Shown: piece by piece, positions 7,114 through 15,783 of the stretch | Numbering within the stretch: position 1 is the stretch's first letter | How the letters are laid out: every line of letters begins with the position of its first letter | DNA from: Pseudomonas oleovorans subsp. oleovorans | Lineage (GTDB): Bacteria > Pseudomonadota > Gammaproteobacteria > Pseudomonadales > Pseudomonadaceae | Assembly: GCF_002197815.1 (NCBI RefSeq) | Contig: NZ_NIUB01000007.1 | Location: forward strand, 1-64,000 | Direction of reading: 5' to 3' | Length of the DNA: 64,000 nt | Notes under the pieces: model-generated | What the model was told of the DNA's origin: nothing | The model's database searches: none | What the model saw: only the letters and a program-made list of their open reading frames with translations | Translations under genes and position numbers: made by a program

Positions 7114-8436
7114 TCAAACCACCTTGCCGAAGTTGACCGGCACCACGTTAGCGGCGCCCTCCCCTCGGTGAGCAAAATCATAGGGGGTGACGTGCTGCTG
7201 CCTGTTGGCATCGAGGTAGTCAGCCCACCACTGCACCATAAGCCGACGCTCCTCAAGGTGTTCAGCCTTGTGGATATAGGCGGCCCGCACCGTGTTGCGT
7301 TCTTGGTGGCTCATCTGCCGCTCTACCGCCTCGCGCGTCCACAGCCCTGACTCCACCAGGGCAGAACAGGCCATTGCCCGAAAGCCATGCCCGCATACCT
7401 CTGCCTTGGTGTCGTAACCCATGCGGCGTAGGGCAGCATTCACGGTGTTCTCACTCATGGGCTTGTGGTGGTAGTGGTCGCCAGGGAACACCAGCTCATA
7501 ACGGCTGGACAGCATATGAACCTGCCCGAGCAACCCCAGCGCCTGGCGGCTCAGCGGCACCAGGTGCGGCGTGCGCATCTTGGCCCCTCGGCTGGAGTGC
7601 TTGACGCCCTCGATAACCTCACGCTCACCCGGGATCGTCCAGAGGCTGGCTTGCATGTCGATCTCCCGCCACCGAGCAAAGCGCAGCTCGCTGGAGCGGA
7701 TGAACACCTGCAGGGTGAGTGCCACGGCCAGCTTGGTCAGTGCGCGGCCGTTGTAGGTGTCGATCCGCTCCAGCAACTCGGGCAGCCGCTCCAGTGCGAG
7801 CGCCGGTCGGTGCTGCGCCTTGCGGGTCGCCGTAGCGCCCACCAGGTCACTCGCTGGGTTGGTTTCGATAAGCCCATGCTGGACGGCGTAGCGCATTACC
7901 CCAGTGGTGTACTGACGCAAACGGCCGGCCAGCTCCAGGGTATCGCGCTGCTCTGCCGCCTTGAGCGGTGCCAGCAGGTCACGCACCTTGAGGCTTGCCA
8001 CCGCCCGGCTACCGAGCGCCGGGAACAGGTGCTGTTCGATGCGGCGCAGCACCTTGGCGGCATGATCCGGCGACCACTTGCGGGCACCGGCCGCATGCCA
8101 GTCCAATGCTACGGCCTTGAAGGTGTTGGTCTGCTCGGCCTGGGCGGTCGCCCTCGCCTGCTGTTCGTGCTCAATGGGATCAACACCTTCGGCCAGCAGC
8201 TCAAGGGCTGCAGCACGGCGACCACGCGCAGACTTTAGACCGAGGGCTGGGTAGTTGCCGAAGGTGGCCAATCCGGCGCGGCCATCAGGACGGGTGAACT
8301 TGAAGCGCCACACCTTGGAGCCATTGCGCTTCACAAGCAGGAACAACCCTTGACCATCAAACAGGGTGTAGTCCTTTTCCCGAGCCTTGGCGGCCTCGCA
8401 TTTGGCGTCTGAAAGTGGGGTAACGGTACGCGCCAT
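7114..8436 (-). CDS. int: P4-type tyrosine recombinase integrase (440 aa)
   Basis: This is a site-specific recombinase that inserts and excises the element at a tRNA 3' end. The N-terminal DUF4102-type arm-binding domain (residues 1-90, with LFLLVKRNGSKVWRF) is followed by a core-binding domain (about 105-190) and the catalytic domain. Active-site residues are Arg247 (FIRSSELR), His350 and Arg353 (HGFR), His377 (MSHQERN) and Tyr387 (AAYIHK). The set is complete, so the enzyme should be active. Length fits the P4 integrase family. It reads away from tRNA-Leu, 163 bp from it, as usual for such elements. GGGAGG lies 9 nt before the ATG. Repeats overlapping the start may control expression. Confidence 0.93.
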   Translation of the reverse strand: MARTVTPLSDAKCEAAKAREKDYTLFDGQGLFLLVKRNGSKVWRFKFTRPDGRAGLATFGNYPALGLKSARGRRAAALELLAEGVDPIEHEQQARATAQAEQTNTFKAVALDWHAAGARKWSPDHAAKVLRRIEQHLFPALGSRAVASLKVRDLLAPLKAAEQRDTLELAGRLRQYTTGVMRYAVQHGLIETNPASDLVGATATRKAQHRPALALERLPELLERIDTYNGRALTKLAVALTLQVFIRSSELRFARWREIDMQASLWTIPGEREVIEGVKHSSRGAKMRTPHLVPLSRQALGLLGQVHMLSSRYELVFPGDHYHHKPMSENTVNAALRRMGYDTKAEVCGHGFRAMACSALVESGLWTREAVERQMSHQERNTVRAAYIHKAEHLEERRLMVQWWADYLDANRQQHVTPYDFAHRGEGAANVVPVNFGKVV

Positions 8437-8501
8437 AGGTATATGCCTCCCTTGCCGAACCGGCGTATACCTAAACGTATACCCATTTTAGGTATATGCC
8501 T
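8437..8501. promoter_or_regulatory. Repeated GGTATAT/GTATACC sites between integrase and attachment site
   Basis: AGGTATATGCCT occurs exactly twice (8437-8448 and 8490-8501). A close inverted form, GGCGTATACCT, is at 8462-8472, and a further GTATACC is at 8477-8483. They fill the space between the integrase start codon and the tRNA side. They are candidates for integrase arm-type sites or for operators bound by AlpA or a repressor; one copy touches the integrase ribosome-binding site. Confidence 0.5.
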
Positions 8502-8523
8502 AGAGACAAGAGTAGACAGCCAT

Positions 8524-8554
8524 AAACAACAAAACCGGCCAAGAGTGCCGGTTT
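8524..8554 (-). terminator. Probable terminator after tRNA-Leu
   Basis: On the minus strand, stem AAACCGGC/GCCGGTTT (8547-8554 with 8532-8539, 7-nt loop) is followed by TGTTGTTT. It lies 45 bp beyond the 3' end of tRNA-Leu and inside the integrated element. Confidence 0.6.
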
Positions 8555-8598
8555 AGATGGGTTTCGTAGACTTATAGAGACTGCTAGAAACAGATGAA

Positions 8599-8685
8599 TG
8601 GTGCCCGAAGCCGGACTCGAACCGGCACGCCATTACTGGCGAGAGATTTTAAGTCTCCTGCGTCTACCGATTTCGCCATTCGGGC
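8599..8685 (-). tRNA. tRNA-Leu (anticodon UAA)
   Basis: An 87-nt class II tRNA read on the minus strand, with CCA encoded. The acceptor stem GCCCGAA pairs with TTCGGGC, the anticodon loop is CTTAAAA with TAA at its centre, there is a long variable arm, and GGTTCGAGTCC forms the T loop. Its 3' end faces the integrase, so it is the likely attachment site of the P4-like element; the duplicated core should be found at the left end, outside this window. Confidence 0.95.
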
Positions 8686-8708
8686 GGTAGCGCTGTGCAA
8701 AGGACCGG

Positions 8709-8737
8709 ACTATATACAGCCCTCCCCGTCCTCGCAA
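8709..8737 (-). promoter_or_regulatory. Promoter of tRNA-Leu
   Basis: Minus strand TTGCGA (8737-8732), 17-bp spacer, TATAGT (8714-8709), ending 23 nt before the tRNA 5' end. The GC-rich stretch after the -10 box fits a stringently controlled tRNA promoter. A terminator upstream makes a separate promoter necessary. Confidence 0.6.
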
Positions 8738-8766
8738 GGTATGCCAAAGCACATCAGGGGTAATGA

Positions 8767-8803
8767 AAAAGGCCTCGTAAATCATGGATCTACGAGGCCT
8801 TTT
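8767..8803. terminator. Terminator between tRNA-Cys and tRNA-Leu
   Basis: Perfect 13-bp inverted repeat AAAAGGCCTCGTA (8767-8779) / TACGAGGCCTTTT (8791-8803). On the minus strand it ends the tRNA-Gly/tRNA-Cys transcript directly after tRNA-Cys. Confidence 0.85.
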
Positions 8804-8807
8804 AAAT

Positions 8808-8881
8808 TGGAGGCTGAGGTCGGAATCGAACCGGCGTTCACGGATTTGCAATCCGGTGCATAACCACTCTGCAACTCAGCC
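8808..8881 (-). tRNA. tRNA-Cys (anticodon GCA)
   Basis: A 74-nt cloverleaf with encoded CCA: acceptor GGCTGAG/CTCAGCC, anticodon arm CCGGATTGCAAATCCG with GCA in the loop, T loop GGTTCGATTCC. It lies 38 bp after tRNA-Gly and is probably cotranscribed with it. Confidence 0.95.
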
Positions 8882-8919
8882 ATGAAGCAAACGAACCGCC
8901 TTGGCGACTCGTGTAAAGC

Positions 8920-8995
<76 letters not shown>

Positions 8996-9062
8996 TTGTC
9001 TTGTCGACGGGCGCCATTCTATAGAATCGAATCGCGCCGTCAACCCTTTGATTCAAAAATAC

Positions 9063-9623
9063 TTATTTCTTTTCCGAGGTGGTGCTGAGGTGTGGCCAGG
9101 CGGCCAACAGGTACTGCAGCATCGACCACAATGTGAGCACGGCTGCGACCACCAGCAAGATGTATCCGAGCACGACCCAGAAGGTGAACACCGGTGGATT
9201 ACCCAGCAGGATGACCAGCGCCAGCATTTGCGCTGCGGTTTTCCACTTGCCAAGGTTGGACACGGCCACATGTGCCCGAGCCCCCAGCTCGGCCATCCAC
9301 TCGCGCAGCGCAGAGACGACGATCTCGCGACCGATGATGATCGCCGCCGCCAGCGTCAGCCAAAGATTGGAATGTTCGGCAGCCAACAGCACCAAGGCTA
9401 CAGCAACCATCAATTTATCTGCGACCGGATCGAGGAAGGCGCCAAAAGGCGTACCCTGCTCCCAGCGTCGCGCCAGGTAGCCATCTAGCCAATCAGTGAC
9501 GGCAGCAACGGCAAAAACTCCGCTGGCTGCCCAGTAACTCCAGGCAAACGGCAGATAGAACAGGAGGATGAAAACCGGTATCAGTGCGACCCGGAGCACG
9601 GTAAGCAGGTTGGGGATATTCAT
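9063..9623 (-). CDS. pgsA: CDP-diacylglycerol-glycerol-3-phosphate 3-phosphatidyltransferase
   Basis: This inner-membrane enzyme makes phosphatidylglycerol phosphate from CDP-diacylglycerol and glycerol 3-phosphate, the committed step to phosphatidylglycerol and cardiolipin. The full CDP-alcohol phosphotransferase motif is present: D44-x2-D47-G48-x2-A51-R52-x8-G61-x3-D65-x3-D69. Four to five hydrophobic segments surround it. The ATG at 9623 gives the normal start [12 protein letters not shown] and 186 aa; the open frame reaches a GTG two codons earlier. No strong ribosome-binding site is seen. It is the third gene of the gacA-uvrC-pgsA row, 33 bp after uvrC, and leads into the tRNA cluster. 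Confidence 0.95.
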   Translation of the reverse strand: MNIPNLLTVLRVALIPVFILLFYLPFAWSYWAASGVFAVAAVTDWLDGYLARRWEQGTPFGAFLDPVADKLMVAVALVLLAAEHSNLWLTLAAAIIIGREIVVSALREWMAELGARAHVAVSNLGKWKTAAQMLALVILLGNPPVFTFWVVLGYILLVVAAVLTLWSMLQYLLAAWPHLSTTSEKK

Positions 9624-9656
9624 CGGCACAACAAGGCTGCGAGGTGAGCGGGCATT

Positions 9657-11480
9657 CTACTCGCTGTGCAGAGTGTCATAAATCGACTCAGCGAGCTTTT
9701 TATTGATTCCGGGCGCTTTGGCAATTTCTTCAGCGCTGGCACGGGACAATTCCTGCAGGCCGCCGAAGTGGTTGAGCAATTCGCGCCGCCGCTTGGGGCC
9801 GATACCAGGCACTTCTTCCAATGTAGAGGTACGTCGGGTCTTGCCGCGTCGCGCACGGTGCCCGGTGATCGCAAAGCGGTGCGATTCGTCACGGATCTGC
9901 TGAATCAGATGCAGTGCCGGGGAGTTGCCGGGCAAGGTGAACTCATGCTCGGCATCGTTCAAGTAAAGCACTTCCAGGCCCGGCTTGCGCGTCGTGCCCT
10001 TGGCCACACCAAGCAGAATCAGATCCGGCACGGCCAGCTCCTGCAGTACCTCGCGCGCCATGGCCAACTGCCCCTTGCCACCGTCCACCAGCAGCACATC
10101 GGGCAACTTGCCTTCGCCATCCTTGATCTTGCTGAAGCGCCGAGTCAACGCCTGGTGCATCGCGGCGTAGTCGTCGCCAGCGGTCACGCCATCGATATTG
10201 AAGCGCCGGTAATCGGATTTCAGCGGACCTTCGGGACCGAATACCACGCATGAGGCGACCGTCGCCTCACCACTGGAATGGCTGATATCGAAGCATTCCA
10301 TGCGCTGCGGCGGCTCGTCCATTTCCAGCACGGTAGCCAGCGCCTCGAAACGCTCGGCCAGATGCTGCCGGTTGACCAGGCGTGCGGCCAGCGCCTGTTC
10401 GGCGTTGGTCACGGCAAGCTGCTGCCAACGAGCTCGCGTGCCACGCACGCGCAAGCTGATGCTGAGACTACGGCCGCGTAACGACTCGATGGCCTCGATC
10501 AGCGTGGCGAAATCTTCATGCTGCACGTTGACGATCAGCTCGCTGGGCAGGTCGCGCTCGGCATTACCCAGGTAGTACTGAGCGAGGAAGGCCATCAGCA
10601 CGTCGCCACCCTCCTCTTCGATCGCCACCTGCGGGAAGAAATTCTTGCTACCCAGCACGCGCCCGCCACGCACGCTGATCAGGTGGACGCAGGCGCCGCC
10701 GGGGGTGAGCATCACCGCGACCACGTCGACGTCGCCGGTGCCACCTTCCATGCTTTGCTGGTCCTGCACACGGCGCAGCATTGCGATCTGATCACGCAGC
10801 TCAGCGGCGCGCTCGAACTCCAGGGCCATCGAGGCCTTTTCCATACTGGCCGAGAGCTCCTCACTCAGTGCATTGCTGCGGCCGTCGAGAAACATCACCG
10901 AGTGACGCACGTCCTCGGCGTACTCCTCCGGACTGACCAGGCCGACGCAGGGGGCTTTGCAGCGTTTGATCTGGTATTGCAGGCAAGGTCGCGTGCGGTT
11001 CTTGTAGTAACTGTCCTCGCACTGGCGAACCAGGAAGGTCTTCTGCAGCAGGCTCAGGCTCTCGCGAATCGCCAATGCACTGGGATAGGGGCCGAAATAG
11101 CGCCCCCTGGCCTTCTTCGCCCCTCGGTGAATGCCGAGCCGTGGAAAGTCGCCGTCAGAGAGAAACACGTAAGGATAGGATTTATCGTCGCGCAGCAGGA
11201 TGTTGTAAGGCGGCCGCCATTCCTTGATCAAGGTCTGCTCGAGCAGCAGTGCCTCGGTCTCGTTGGCGGTGATGGTGGTTTCGATCTGCGCGATACGTGC
11301 GACCAGCGCGGCCGTCTTGGGTGCCTGACCGGTCTTGCGAAAGTAACTGGAGAGACGCTTCTTGAGGTTTTTCGCCTTGCCGACGTAGAGCAGGCGAGCC
11401 TCGCTATCGAACATGCGATAGACGCCGGGGCGACCACTGCAGGTCGCCAGGAAGGCACTCGGATCGAATGGGGCAGGCAT
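9657..11480 (-). CDS. uvrC: Excinuclease ABC subunit C
   Basis: UvrC makes both incisions around a DNA lesion handed over by UvrA-UvrB. The 607-aa protein has an N-terminal GIY-YIG nuclease (GVY at 19-21, [12 protein letters not shown] from 32) for the 3' cut. A UVR helix pair follows at about 195-235 ([19 protein letters not shown]). Then come the RNase H-like nuclease for the 5' cut ([29 protein letters not shown] segment) and a C-terminal pair of helix-hairpin-helix motifs ([25 protein letters not shown]). The ATG at 11480 lies 3 nt after the gacA stop. The longer open frame into gacA is not used in this family. Confidence 0.97.
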   Translation of the reverse strand: MPAPFDPSAFLATCSGRPGVYRMFDSEARLLYVGKAKNLKKRLSSYFRKTGQAPKTAALVARIAQIETTITANETEALLLEQTLIKEWRPPYNILLRDDKSYPYVFLSDGDFPRLGIHRGAKKARGRYFGPYPSALAIRESLSLLQKTFLVRQCEDSYYKNRTRPCLQYQIKRCKAPCVGLVSPEEYAEDVRHSVMFLDGRSNALSEELSASMEKASMALEFERAAELRDQIAMLRRVQDQQSMEGGTGDVDVVAVMLTPGGACVHLISVRGGRVLGSKNFFPQVAIEEEGGDVLMAFLAQYYLGNAERDLPSELIVNVQHEDFATLIEAIESLRGRSLSISLRVRGTRARWQQLAVTNAEQALAARLVNRQHLAERFEALATVLEMDEPPQRMECFDISHSSGEATVASCVVFGPEGPLKSDYRRFNIDGVTAGDDYAAMHQALTRRFSKIKDGEGKLPDVLLVDGGKGQLAMAREVLQELAVPDLILLGVAKGTTRKPGLEVLYLNDAEHEFTLPGNSPALHLIQQIRDESHRFAITGHRARRGKTRRTSTLEEVPGIGPKRRRELLNHFGGLQELSRASAEEIAKAPGINKKLAESIYDTLHSE

Positions 11481-11482
11481 TT

Positions 11483-12127
11483 TCAGCTGACGGCGTCGAC
11501 CATGCCGTGGCACACCGCGAGCAAAGCCAGCTCGACATCGCTGGTGATAGAGAGCTTCTCGAAGATGCGATAGCGGTAGGTATTGACCGTCTTCGGCGAC
11601 AGGCACAGTTTGTCCGAGATGTTCTGCACCTTGTGGCAGTTGGCGATCATCAGCGCGATCTGGATTTCGCGCTCGGACAACAGATCGAATGGCGAACCAC
11701 TGTTCTGCGGCTGGAAGGATTTCAGCGCCAGTTGCTGGGCGATTTGCGGGTCGATGTAGCGCTGGCCGGCGAATACGAGACGAATGGTCTGCACCATCTC
11801 ATCCAACGCTGCACCCTTGGTCAGATAACCAGCGGCGCCCGCCTGCAGCAGGCGCGTCGGGAAAGGTTCATCCTCACACACGGTAACGGCGACGACCTTG
11901 ATATCGGGATGACTGCGCATCAGCTTACGGGTGGCTTCCAGGCCGCCGATACCTGGCATCTTGACGTCCATCAGGACGACGTCGGGCTTGAGTTCGCGAA
12001 CCTTGAGCAGGGCTTCTTCGCCAGTGCAGGCTTCGCCCACGACTTGCAGACCGTCGATATCGGCCAGCATACGGGTGATGCCCGTGCGAACCAGATCGTG
12101 ATCGTCGACAACCAGGACCCTAATCAA
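11483..12127 (-). CDS. gacA: Response regulator GacA
   Basis: GacA is the response regulator of the GacS/GacA system that switches on the small RNAs RsmY and RsmZ and thereby controls secondary metabolism and biofilm formation (known in pseudomonads). The receiver domain (1-120) has the acidic pair D8-D9, phospho-acceptor D54 ([10 protein letters not shown]), T82 and K104. The LuxR/NarL helix-turn-helix is at about 148-205 ([43 protein letters not shown]). Length (214 aa) is normal. It is first in the gacA-uvrC-pgsA row and shares its transcript, as in other gammaproteobacteria. Confidence 0.97.
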   Translation of the reverse strand: MIRVLVVDDHDLVRTGITRMLADIDGLQVVGEACTGEEALLKVRELKPDVVLMDVKMPGIGGLEATRKLMRSHPDIKVVAVTVCEDEPFPTRLLQAGAAGYLTKGAALDEMVQTIRLVFAGQRYIDPQIAQQLALKSFQPQNSGSPFDLLSEREIQIALMIANCHKVQNISDKLCLSPKTVNTYRYRIFEKLSITSDVELALLAVCHGMVDAVS

Positions 12128-12291
12128 TCGCCACCTCGTTGCACCTTGTCAGCCACCGTGCAACGACGGTGAGATTGAACTTGCCGGTCACCTTAACAAA
12201 AAGCCAAGGCCTGACCTAGCTTGGCGCACGGTAGTCAAAAAGCAAGCGCCAGATTAGGATCAGTAATTGCGTCGTAGCAATTTTGGAGAGT

Positions 12292-12379
12292 TGGCGGAAG
12301 CGGTGAGATTCGAACTCACGGATAGTTGCCCATCGACGGTTTTCAAGACCGTTGCCTTAAACCACTCGGCCACGCTTCC
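12292..12379 (-). tRNA. tRNA-Ser (anticodon UGA)
   Basis: An 88-nt class II tRNA on the minus strand with encoded CCA: acceptor GGAAGCG/CGCTTCC, anticodon loop CTTGAAA (TGA), long variable arm, T loop GTTCGAATC. It stands alone between gacA and the divergent Bax-inhibitor-1 gene. Confidence 0.95.
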
Positions 12380-12544
12380 AGATTCTTGAGTGCGGAGGCT
12401 AACGCTCAAACCTCCGCAGCAGTGCGGGCGGCAATCTTACCGGAACGCAACACACTGTCAAACTCTAAGTCTTGGCAGGCAATCCCGCTCTGCTATGATC
12501 CGATACATTCGAATTTGAAAGCCTCTTACAACAGGAGCGTCGCC

Positions 12545-13213
12545 ATGCAAGAGCGAGATTATGCACTCAACCATTCTCAGGTTGAGCAACAGGAAGTCAG
12601 CAGCGTTCTGCGTAATACCTATGGCCTACTGGCCATCACCCTGGCCTTCAGCGGCCTTGTGGCGTTCATCTCGCAGCGCGCCAACGTTCCTTATCCGAAC
12701 ATCTTTGTCGTACTGATCGGTTTCTACGGCCTGTTCTTCCTCACCGCCAAGCTGCGCAATTCTGCGTGGGGTCTGCTTTCTACCCTCGCGCTGACCGGCT
12801 TCATGGGTTACACCCTTGGCCCGATCCTCAACCGCTACCTGGGCATGACCAACGGCGCTGAGGTCATCAGCTCCGCCTTTACCATGACTGCGCTGGTGTT
12901 CTTCGGCCTGTCTGCCTACGTGCTGACCACCCGCAAGGACATGAGCTTCCTCAGCGGCTTCATCACGGCAGGCTTCTTCGTTCTGCTGGGCGCCGTGGTT
13001 GCCAGCTTCTTCTTCCAGATCAGCGGCCTGCAACTGGCGATCAGCGCTGGCTTCGTGCTGTTCTCCTCGGCCTGCATCCTGTTCCAGACCAGCGCCATCA
13101 TCCATGGTGGTGAACGCAACTACATCATGGCCACCATCAGCCTGTACGTATCGATCTACAACCTGTTCGTCAGCCTGCTGCAGATCTTCGGCATCATGGG
13201 CGGCGACGACTGA
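12545..13213 (+). CDS. Bax inhibitor-1/YccA family inner-membrane protein
   Basis: This 222-aa protein has seven predicted membrane segments from about residue 24 to 218 and a short polar N-terminus with a conserved start ([30 protein letters not shown]). The family includes E. coli YccA, which is an FtsH substrate and modulator, and YbhL. A role in membrane protein quality control or ion leak is known only for relatives. The ATG at 12545 has AGGAG about 9 nt upstream; the open frame before it runs through tRNA-Ser and is not coding. It is a single gene closed by a strong terminator. Confidence 0.92.
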   Translation: MQERDYALNHSQVEQQEVSSVLRNTYGLLAITLAFSGLVAFISQRANVPYPNIFVVLIGFYGLFFLTAKLRNSAWGLLSTLALTGFMGYTLGPILNRYLGMTNGAEVISSAFTMTALVFFGLSAYVLTTRKDMSFLSGFITAGFFVLLGAVVASFFFQISGLQLAISAGFVLFSSACILFQTSAIIHGGERNYIMATISLYVSIYNLFVSLLQIFGIMGGDD

Positions 13214-13232
13214 TAGCTTTCGTCCCCCTTCA

Positions 13233-13256
13233 AGCCCGCTTCGGCGGGCTTTTTCT
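13233..13256 (+). terminator. Terminator of the Bax-inhibitor-1 family gene
   Basis: AGCCCGC-TTCG-GCGGGCT followed by TTTTTCTT, 20 bp after the stop codon. It is a classic stable UUCG-type intrinsic terminator. Confidence 0.9.
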
Positions 13257-13334
13257 TGCGCGGCCATCAGTTGCCTTTGTTTGCCGGGCACCCTGGCCTT
13301 ATCATTGGCACAGTTTTGCCTCGCCGGAAACGCC

Positions 13335-13727
13335 ATGAAGTTTGCCATTGCCCTGTTCGCTGCTCCTCATCTGCCTGCCTCGCGACGCGCACTGCGTTTT
13401 GCCCAGGCGGCGCTGGCGGACGGCCACGAGATCGTTCGCCTGTTCTTCTATCAGGACGGCGTGCATAGCGCCGCCAGCAACGTGGTCAGCCCGCAGGACG
13501 AGCTCGATCTGCCCGGCGAGTGGCGCGAGTTCGTCACTGCCAACGGGCTGGACGCGGTGGTGTGTATCGCTGCTGCACTGCGTCGCGGCGTACTCAACGC
13601 CGAAGAAGCGCAGCGCTATGCGCGCCCTGCGGCCAATCTGCAGGCCCCGTGGGAGCTTTCCGGCCTTGGCCAATTGCATGAAGCGGCGCAACAGGCCGAC
13701 CGCCTGATCTGCTTCGGAGGCCACTGA
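13335..13727 (+). CDS. tusD: Sulfurtransferase complex subunit TusD
   Basis: TusD is the persulfide-carrying subunit of the TusBCD complex, which passes sulfur from IscS/TusA to TusE and MnmA for 2-thiolation of the tRNA wobble uridine. The 130-aa DsrE-fold protein has the expected single active-site cysteine C77 in AVVCIAAALRRGV. The start MKFAIALFAAP is the family start. Its stop TGA is followed directly by the ATG of tusC. It opens the tusDCBE operon. The final enzyme of the relay, MnmA, is also encoded in this window (35925). Confidence 0.95.
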   Translation: MKFAIALFAAPHLPASRRALRFAQAALADGHEIVRLFFYQDGVHSAASNVVSPQDELDLPGEWREFVTANGLDAVVCIAAALRRGVLNAEEAQRYARPAANLQAPWELSGLGQLHEAAQQADRLICFGGH

Positions 13728-14087
13728 ATGAGCAAGTCGCTATTGATCATCAGCCGCCAGGCGCCCTGGAGCGGCCCTGGAGCCCGCGAGGCGCTGGATA
13801 TCGCCCTGGCTGGCGGCGCCTTCGACCTGCCCATCGGCATGCTGTTTCTCGACGATGGCGTGTTCCAGCTAAGCAAAGCGCAGCAACCTGGTGCACTACA
13901 GCAAAAAAAACTTGGCGCGAACCTACAGGCGCTGCCAATGTTCGGCGTAGAAGATCTGTACGCCAGCCAACGCAGCCTGGCCGAGCGCGGCCTGAGCGAT
14001 GCCGAACTGAATCTGGCGGTAGAGCGACTGGACGACAGTGCGCTGACCGCCCTCCTTGATCGTTATGACCAGGTGATCACCCTCTAA
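13728..14087 (+). CDS. tusC: Sulfurtransferase complex subunit TusC
   Basis: TusC is the DsrF-like structural partner in the TusBCD hexamer. The 119-aa protein has the family pattern SLLIISRQAPW...AREALDIALAGGAFDLPIGMLFLDDGVFQL and lacks the reactive cysteine, as expected for TusC. The start abuts the tusD stop, and its stop TAA shares its last base with the tusB start codon, so translation of the three subunits is coupled. Expected length is 118-120 aa. Confidence 0.93.
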   Translation: MSKSLLIISRQAPWSGPGAREALDIALAGGAFDLPIGMLFLDDGVFQLSKAQQPGALQQKKLGANLQALPMFGVEDLYASQRSLAERGLSDAELNLAVERLDDSALTALLDRYDQVITL

Positions 14088-14386
14088 TGGCCACCCTGCA
14101 CATACTTTCCCATTCGCCGTTCGCCGATAGCCGCCTGGCTAGCTGCCTGCGTCTGTTGGGTGCCGCTGATGGTCTGTTGCTCAGCGGCGATGCGGTCTAC
14201 GCGCTACAGCCCGGCACAGCCAACCTGCAGGCTCTGCAACTGATGCCCGCCAGCGTTGCGCTCTATGCACTGGGCGAAGACCTAAGCGCCCGCGGCCTGC
14301 AGGCGCCCGAGCGCGCACAGGTCGTGGACTATCCAGAGTTCGTCGAGCTATGCATCCGCTACGCCAAGGTCAACAGCTGGCTATGA
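14087..14386 (+). CDS. tusB: Sulfurtransferase complex subunit TusB
   Basis: TusB is the small DsrH-like subunit of the TusBCD sulfur relay. The 99-aa protein has the typical start MATLHILSHSPFADSRL and the strand LLLSGDAVYAL. The start codon overlaps the tusC stop (TAATG) and the end overlaps tusE (ATGA). A cysteine is present near the front (ASCLRLLG), but the active-site cysteine of the complex is in TusD. Confidence 0.92.
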   Translation: MATLHILSHSPFADSRLASCLRLLGAADGLLLSGDAVYALQPGTANLQALQLMPASVALYALGEDLSARGLQAPERAQVVDYPEFVELCIRYAKVNSWL

Positions 14387-14718
14387 GCACGCTCAACGTC
14401 GCCGGACGTGAAATTGCCCTGGACAAGGACGGCTACCTGCTCGACCTGCAGGATTGGTCACACCCCGTAGCCGAGGCGCTGGCCGCAGCTGAAGATTTGC
14501 AGCTGAGTGAAGAACACTGGGAAATTCTCGACCTGCTGCGCGCTTTCTACGCCGAATTTCAGCTATCACCGGCCAACCGCCCACTGATCAAGTACGTGGC
14601 ATTGAAGCTCGGTCCGGAGAAAGGCAACAGCCTGCACCTAAACCGCCTGTTCAAGGGCACGCCCGCCAAACTCGCCGCCAAGCTTGCCGGCCTGCCAAAA
14701 CCGACCAATTGCCTATGA
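14383..14718 (+). CDS. tusE: Sulfur relay protein TusE (DsrC family)
   Basis: TusE takes the persulfide from TusD and delivers it to MnmA bound to tRNA. The 111-aa DsrC-fold protein ends GLPKPTNCL with the conserved penultimate cysteine C110 that carries the sulfur. Family motifs DLQDWSHPVAEALA, LSEEHWEIL and LLRAFYAEFQLSPANRPL are present. The ATG at 14383 overlaps the tusB stop; its own stop overlaps the next start (ATGA), so five genes form one coupled chain. Confidence 0.95.
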   Translation: MSTLNVAGREIALDKDGYLLDLQDWSHPVAEALAAAEDLQLSEEHWEILDLLRAFYAEFQLSPANRPLIKYVALKLGPEKGNSLHLNRLFKGTPAKLAAKLAGLPKPTNCL

Positions 14719-15698
14719 ACCTGATCACCCCCGCCGAACATCCCTTCGCCCAGTTCGTGCGTATTCTCGGCAAGGGCAAGCGCGGCGCACGTGGTCTCAC
14801 CCGCGAGGAAGCCCGCGAGGCCATGGGCCTGCTGCTCGACGGCAAGGTGGAGGACACTCAGCTCGGCGCTTTTCTGATGCTGCTGCGGCACAAGGAAGAA
14901 AGCGCCGAAGAACTGGCCGGCTTCACCGAGGCAATCCGTCAGCGCCTGCCCACGCCCAGCGTTGCAGTGGACCTGGATTGGCCCAGTTATGCCGGCAAGA
15001 AACGTCATCTGCCCTGGTATCTGCTGGCGGCCAAGGCGCTGGCCGCCAGCGGCACGCGCATTTTCATGCACGGTGGCGGCGCTCATACCGCAGGGCGGCT
15101 GTATACCGAACAACTGCTAAAGCAGCTGGATATAGCCAGCTGCGATAACTGGCAGGCCGTGGAAGAAGCGCTCGACACGCACGGCCTGGCCTACAGCTAC
15201 CTGGGCAACTGGATGCCGGCGCTACAGCGCATGATCGACCTGCGCAACACCCTTGGTCTGCGTTCGCCGATTCATTCCCTGGCACGGGTAATCAACCCAC
15301 TGAACGCCCACTGCGGCCTGCAGAGCATTTTTCACCCCGGCTACCAGGCCGTGCATCGTGAAGCCAGCCGGCTACTGGGCGATCATGCCATCGTGATCAA
15401 GGGCGAAGGTGGCGAGATCGAGGTCAACCCCGATGTCGCCTGCCATCTGTATGGCACCCGCAATGGCGAGGATTGGGACGAAGAATGGCCCGCGCTGTCG
15501 GCACAGCGTCACGTCAAGCCCGAGCGGCTCGACCCGGCCGTGCTGGTCGCGTTCTGGCGCGGTGAACATGATGATGCCTACGGTCGCCTGGCCGTGATCG
15601 CGACCATGGCAACCGCGCTACGTGGATTGGGCCTGAGCCGCGATGAGGCCATGCAACAGGCTCGACAACGCTGGGATGCACGCTTTCAATCCAACTGA
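14715..15698 (+). CDS. TrpD2/YbiB-like DNA-binding protein (glycosyltransferase family 3 fold)
   Basis: This 327-aa protein is related to anthranilate phosphoribosyltransferase TrpD. It has the N-terminal helical domain (LTREEAREAMGLLLDGKVEDTQLGAFLMLLR) and the catalytic-like domain (HGGGAHTAGRLYTEQLLKQL; SPIHSLARVINPLNAHCGLQSIFHPGYQ). E. coli YbiB belongs here and is an SOS-linked nucleic-acid-binding protein without TrpD activity. The start at 14715 overlaps the tusE stop. Gene order tusDCBE-ybiB is usual in Pseudomonas. After the stop there is only a 16-bp palindrome (15693-15708) that may end transcription. Confidence 0.88.
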   Translation: MNLITPAEHPFAQFVRILGKGKRGARGLTREEAREAMGLLLDGKVEDTQLGAFLMLLRHKEESAEELAGFTEAIRQRLPTPSVAVDLDWPSYAGKKRHLPWYLLAAKALAASGTRIFMHGGGAHTAGRLYTEQLLKQLDIASCDNWQAVEEALDTHGLAYSYLGNWMPALQRMIDLRNTLGLRSPIHSLARVINPLNAHCGLQSIFHPGYQAVHREASRLLGDHAIVIKGEGGEIEVNPDVACHLYGTRNGEDWDEEWPALSAQRHVKPERLDPAVLVAFWRGEHDDAYGRLAVIATMATALRGLGLSRDEAMQQARQRWDARFQSN

Positions 15699-15783
15699 TC
15701 GATCAGTTAAGCCAGCTTTTTCCACCTTTCCATCGACCCCACAACGCTAGACTCCAGGTTCATTCAAGACGGAGGCACGTGTT

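Noticed and set aside
6981..7256. 91-aa minus-strand frame with CNRCNRCN repeat
   Set aside because: Overlaps the integrase end in another frame; the repeat is only the 9-bp TTACACC array read in a different frame.
12265..12284. AATTGC/GCAATT hairpin behind tRNA-Ser as its terminator
   Set aside because: The T-run is on the plus side, opposite to the direction of the tRNA; stem only 6 bp.
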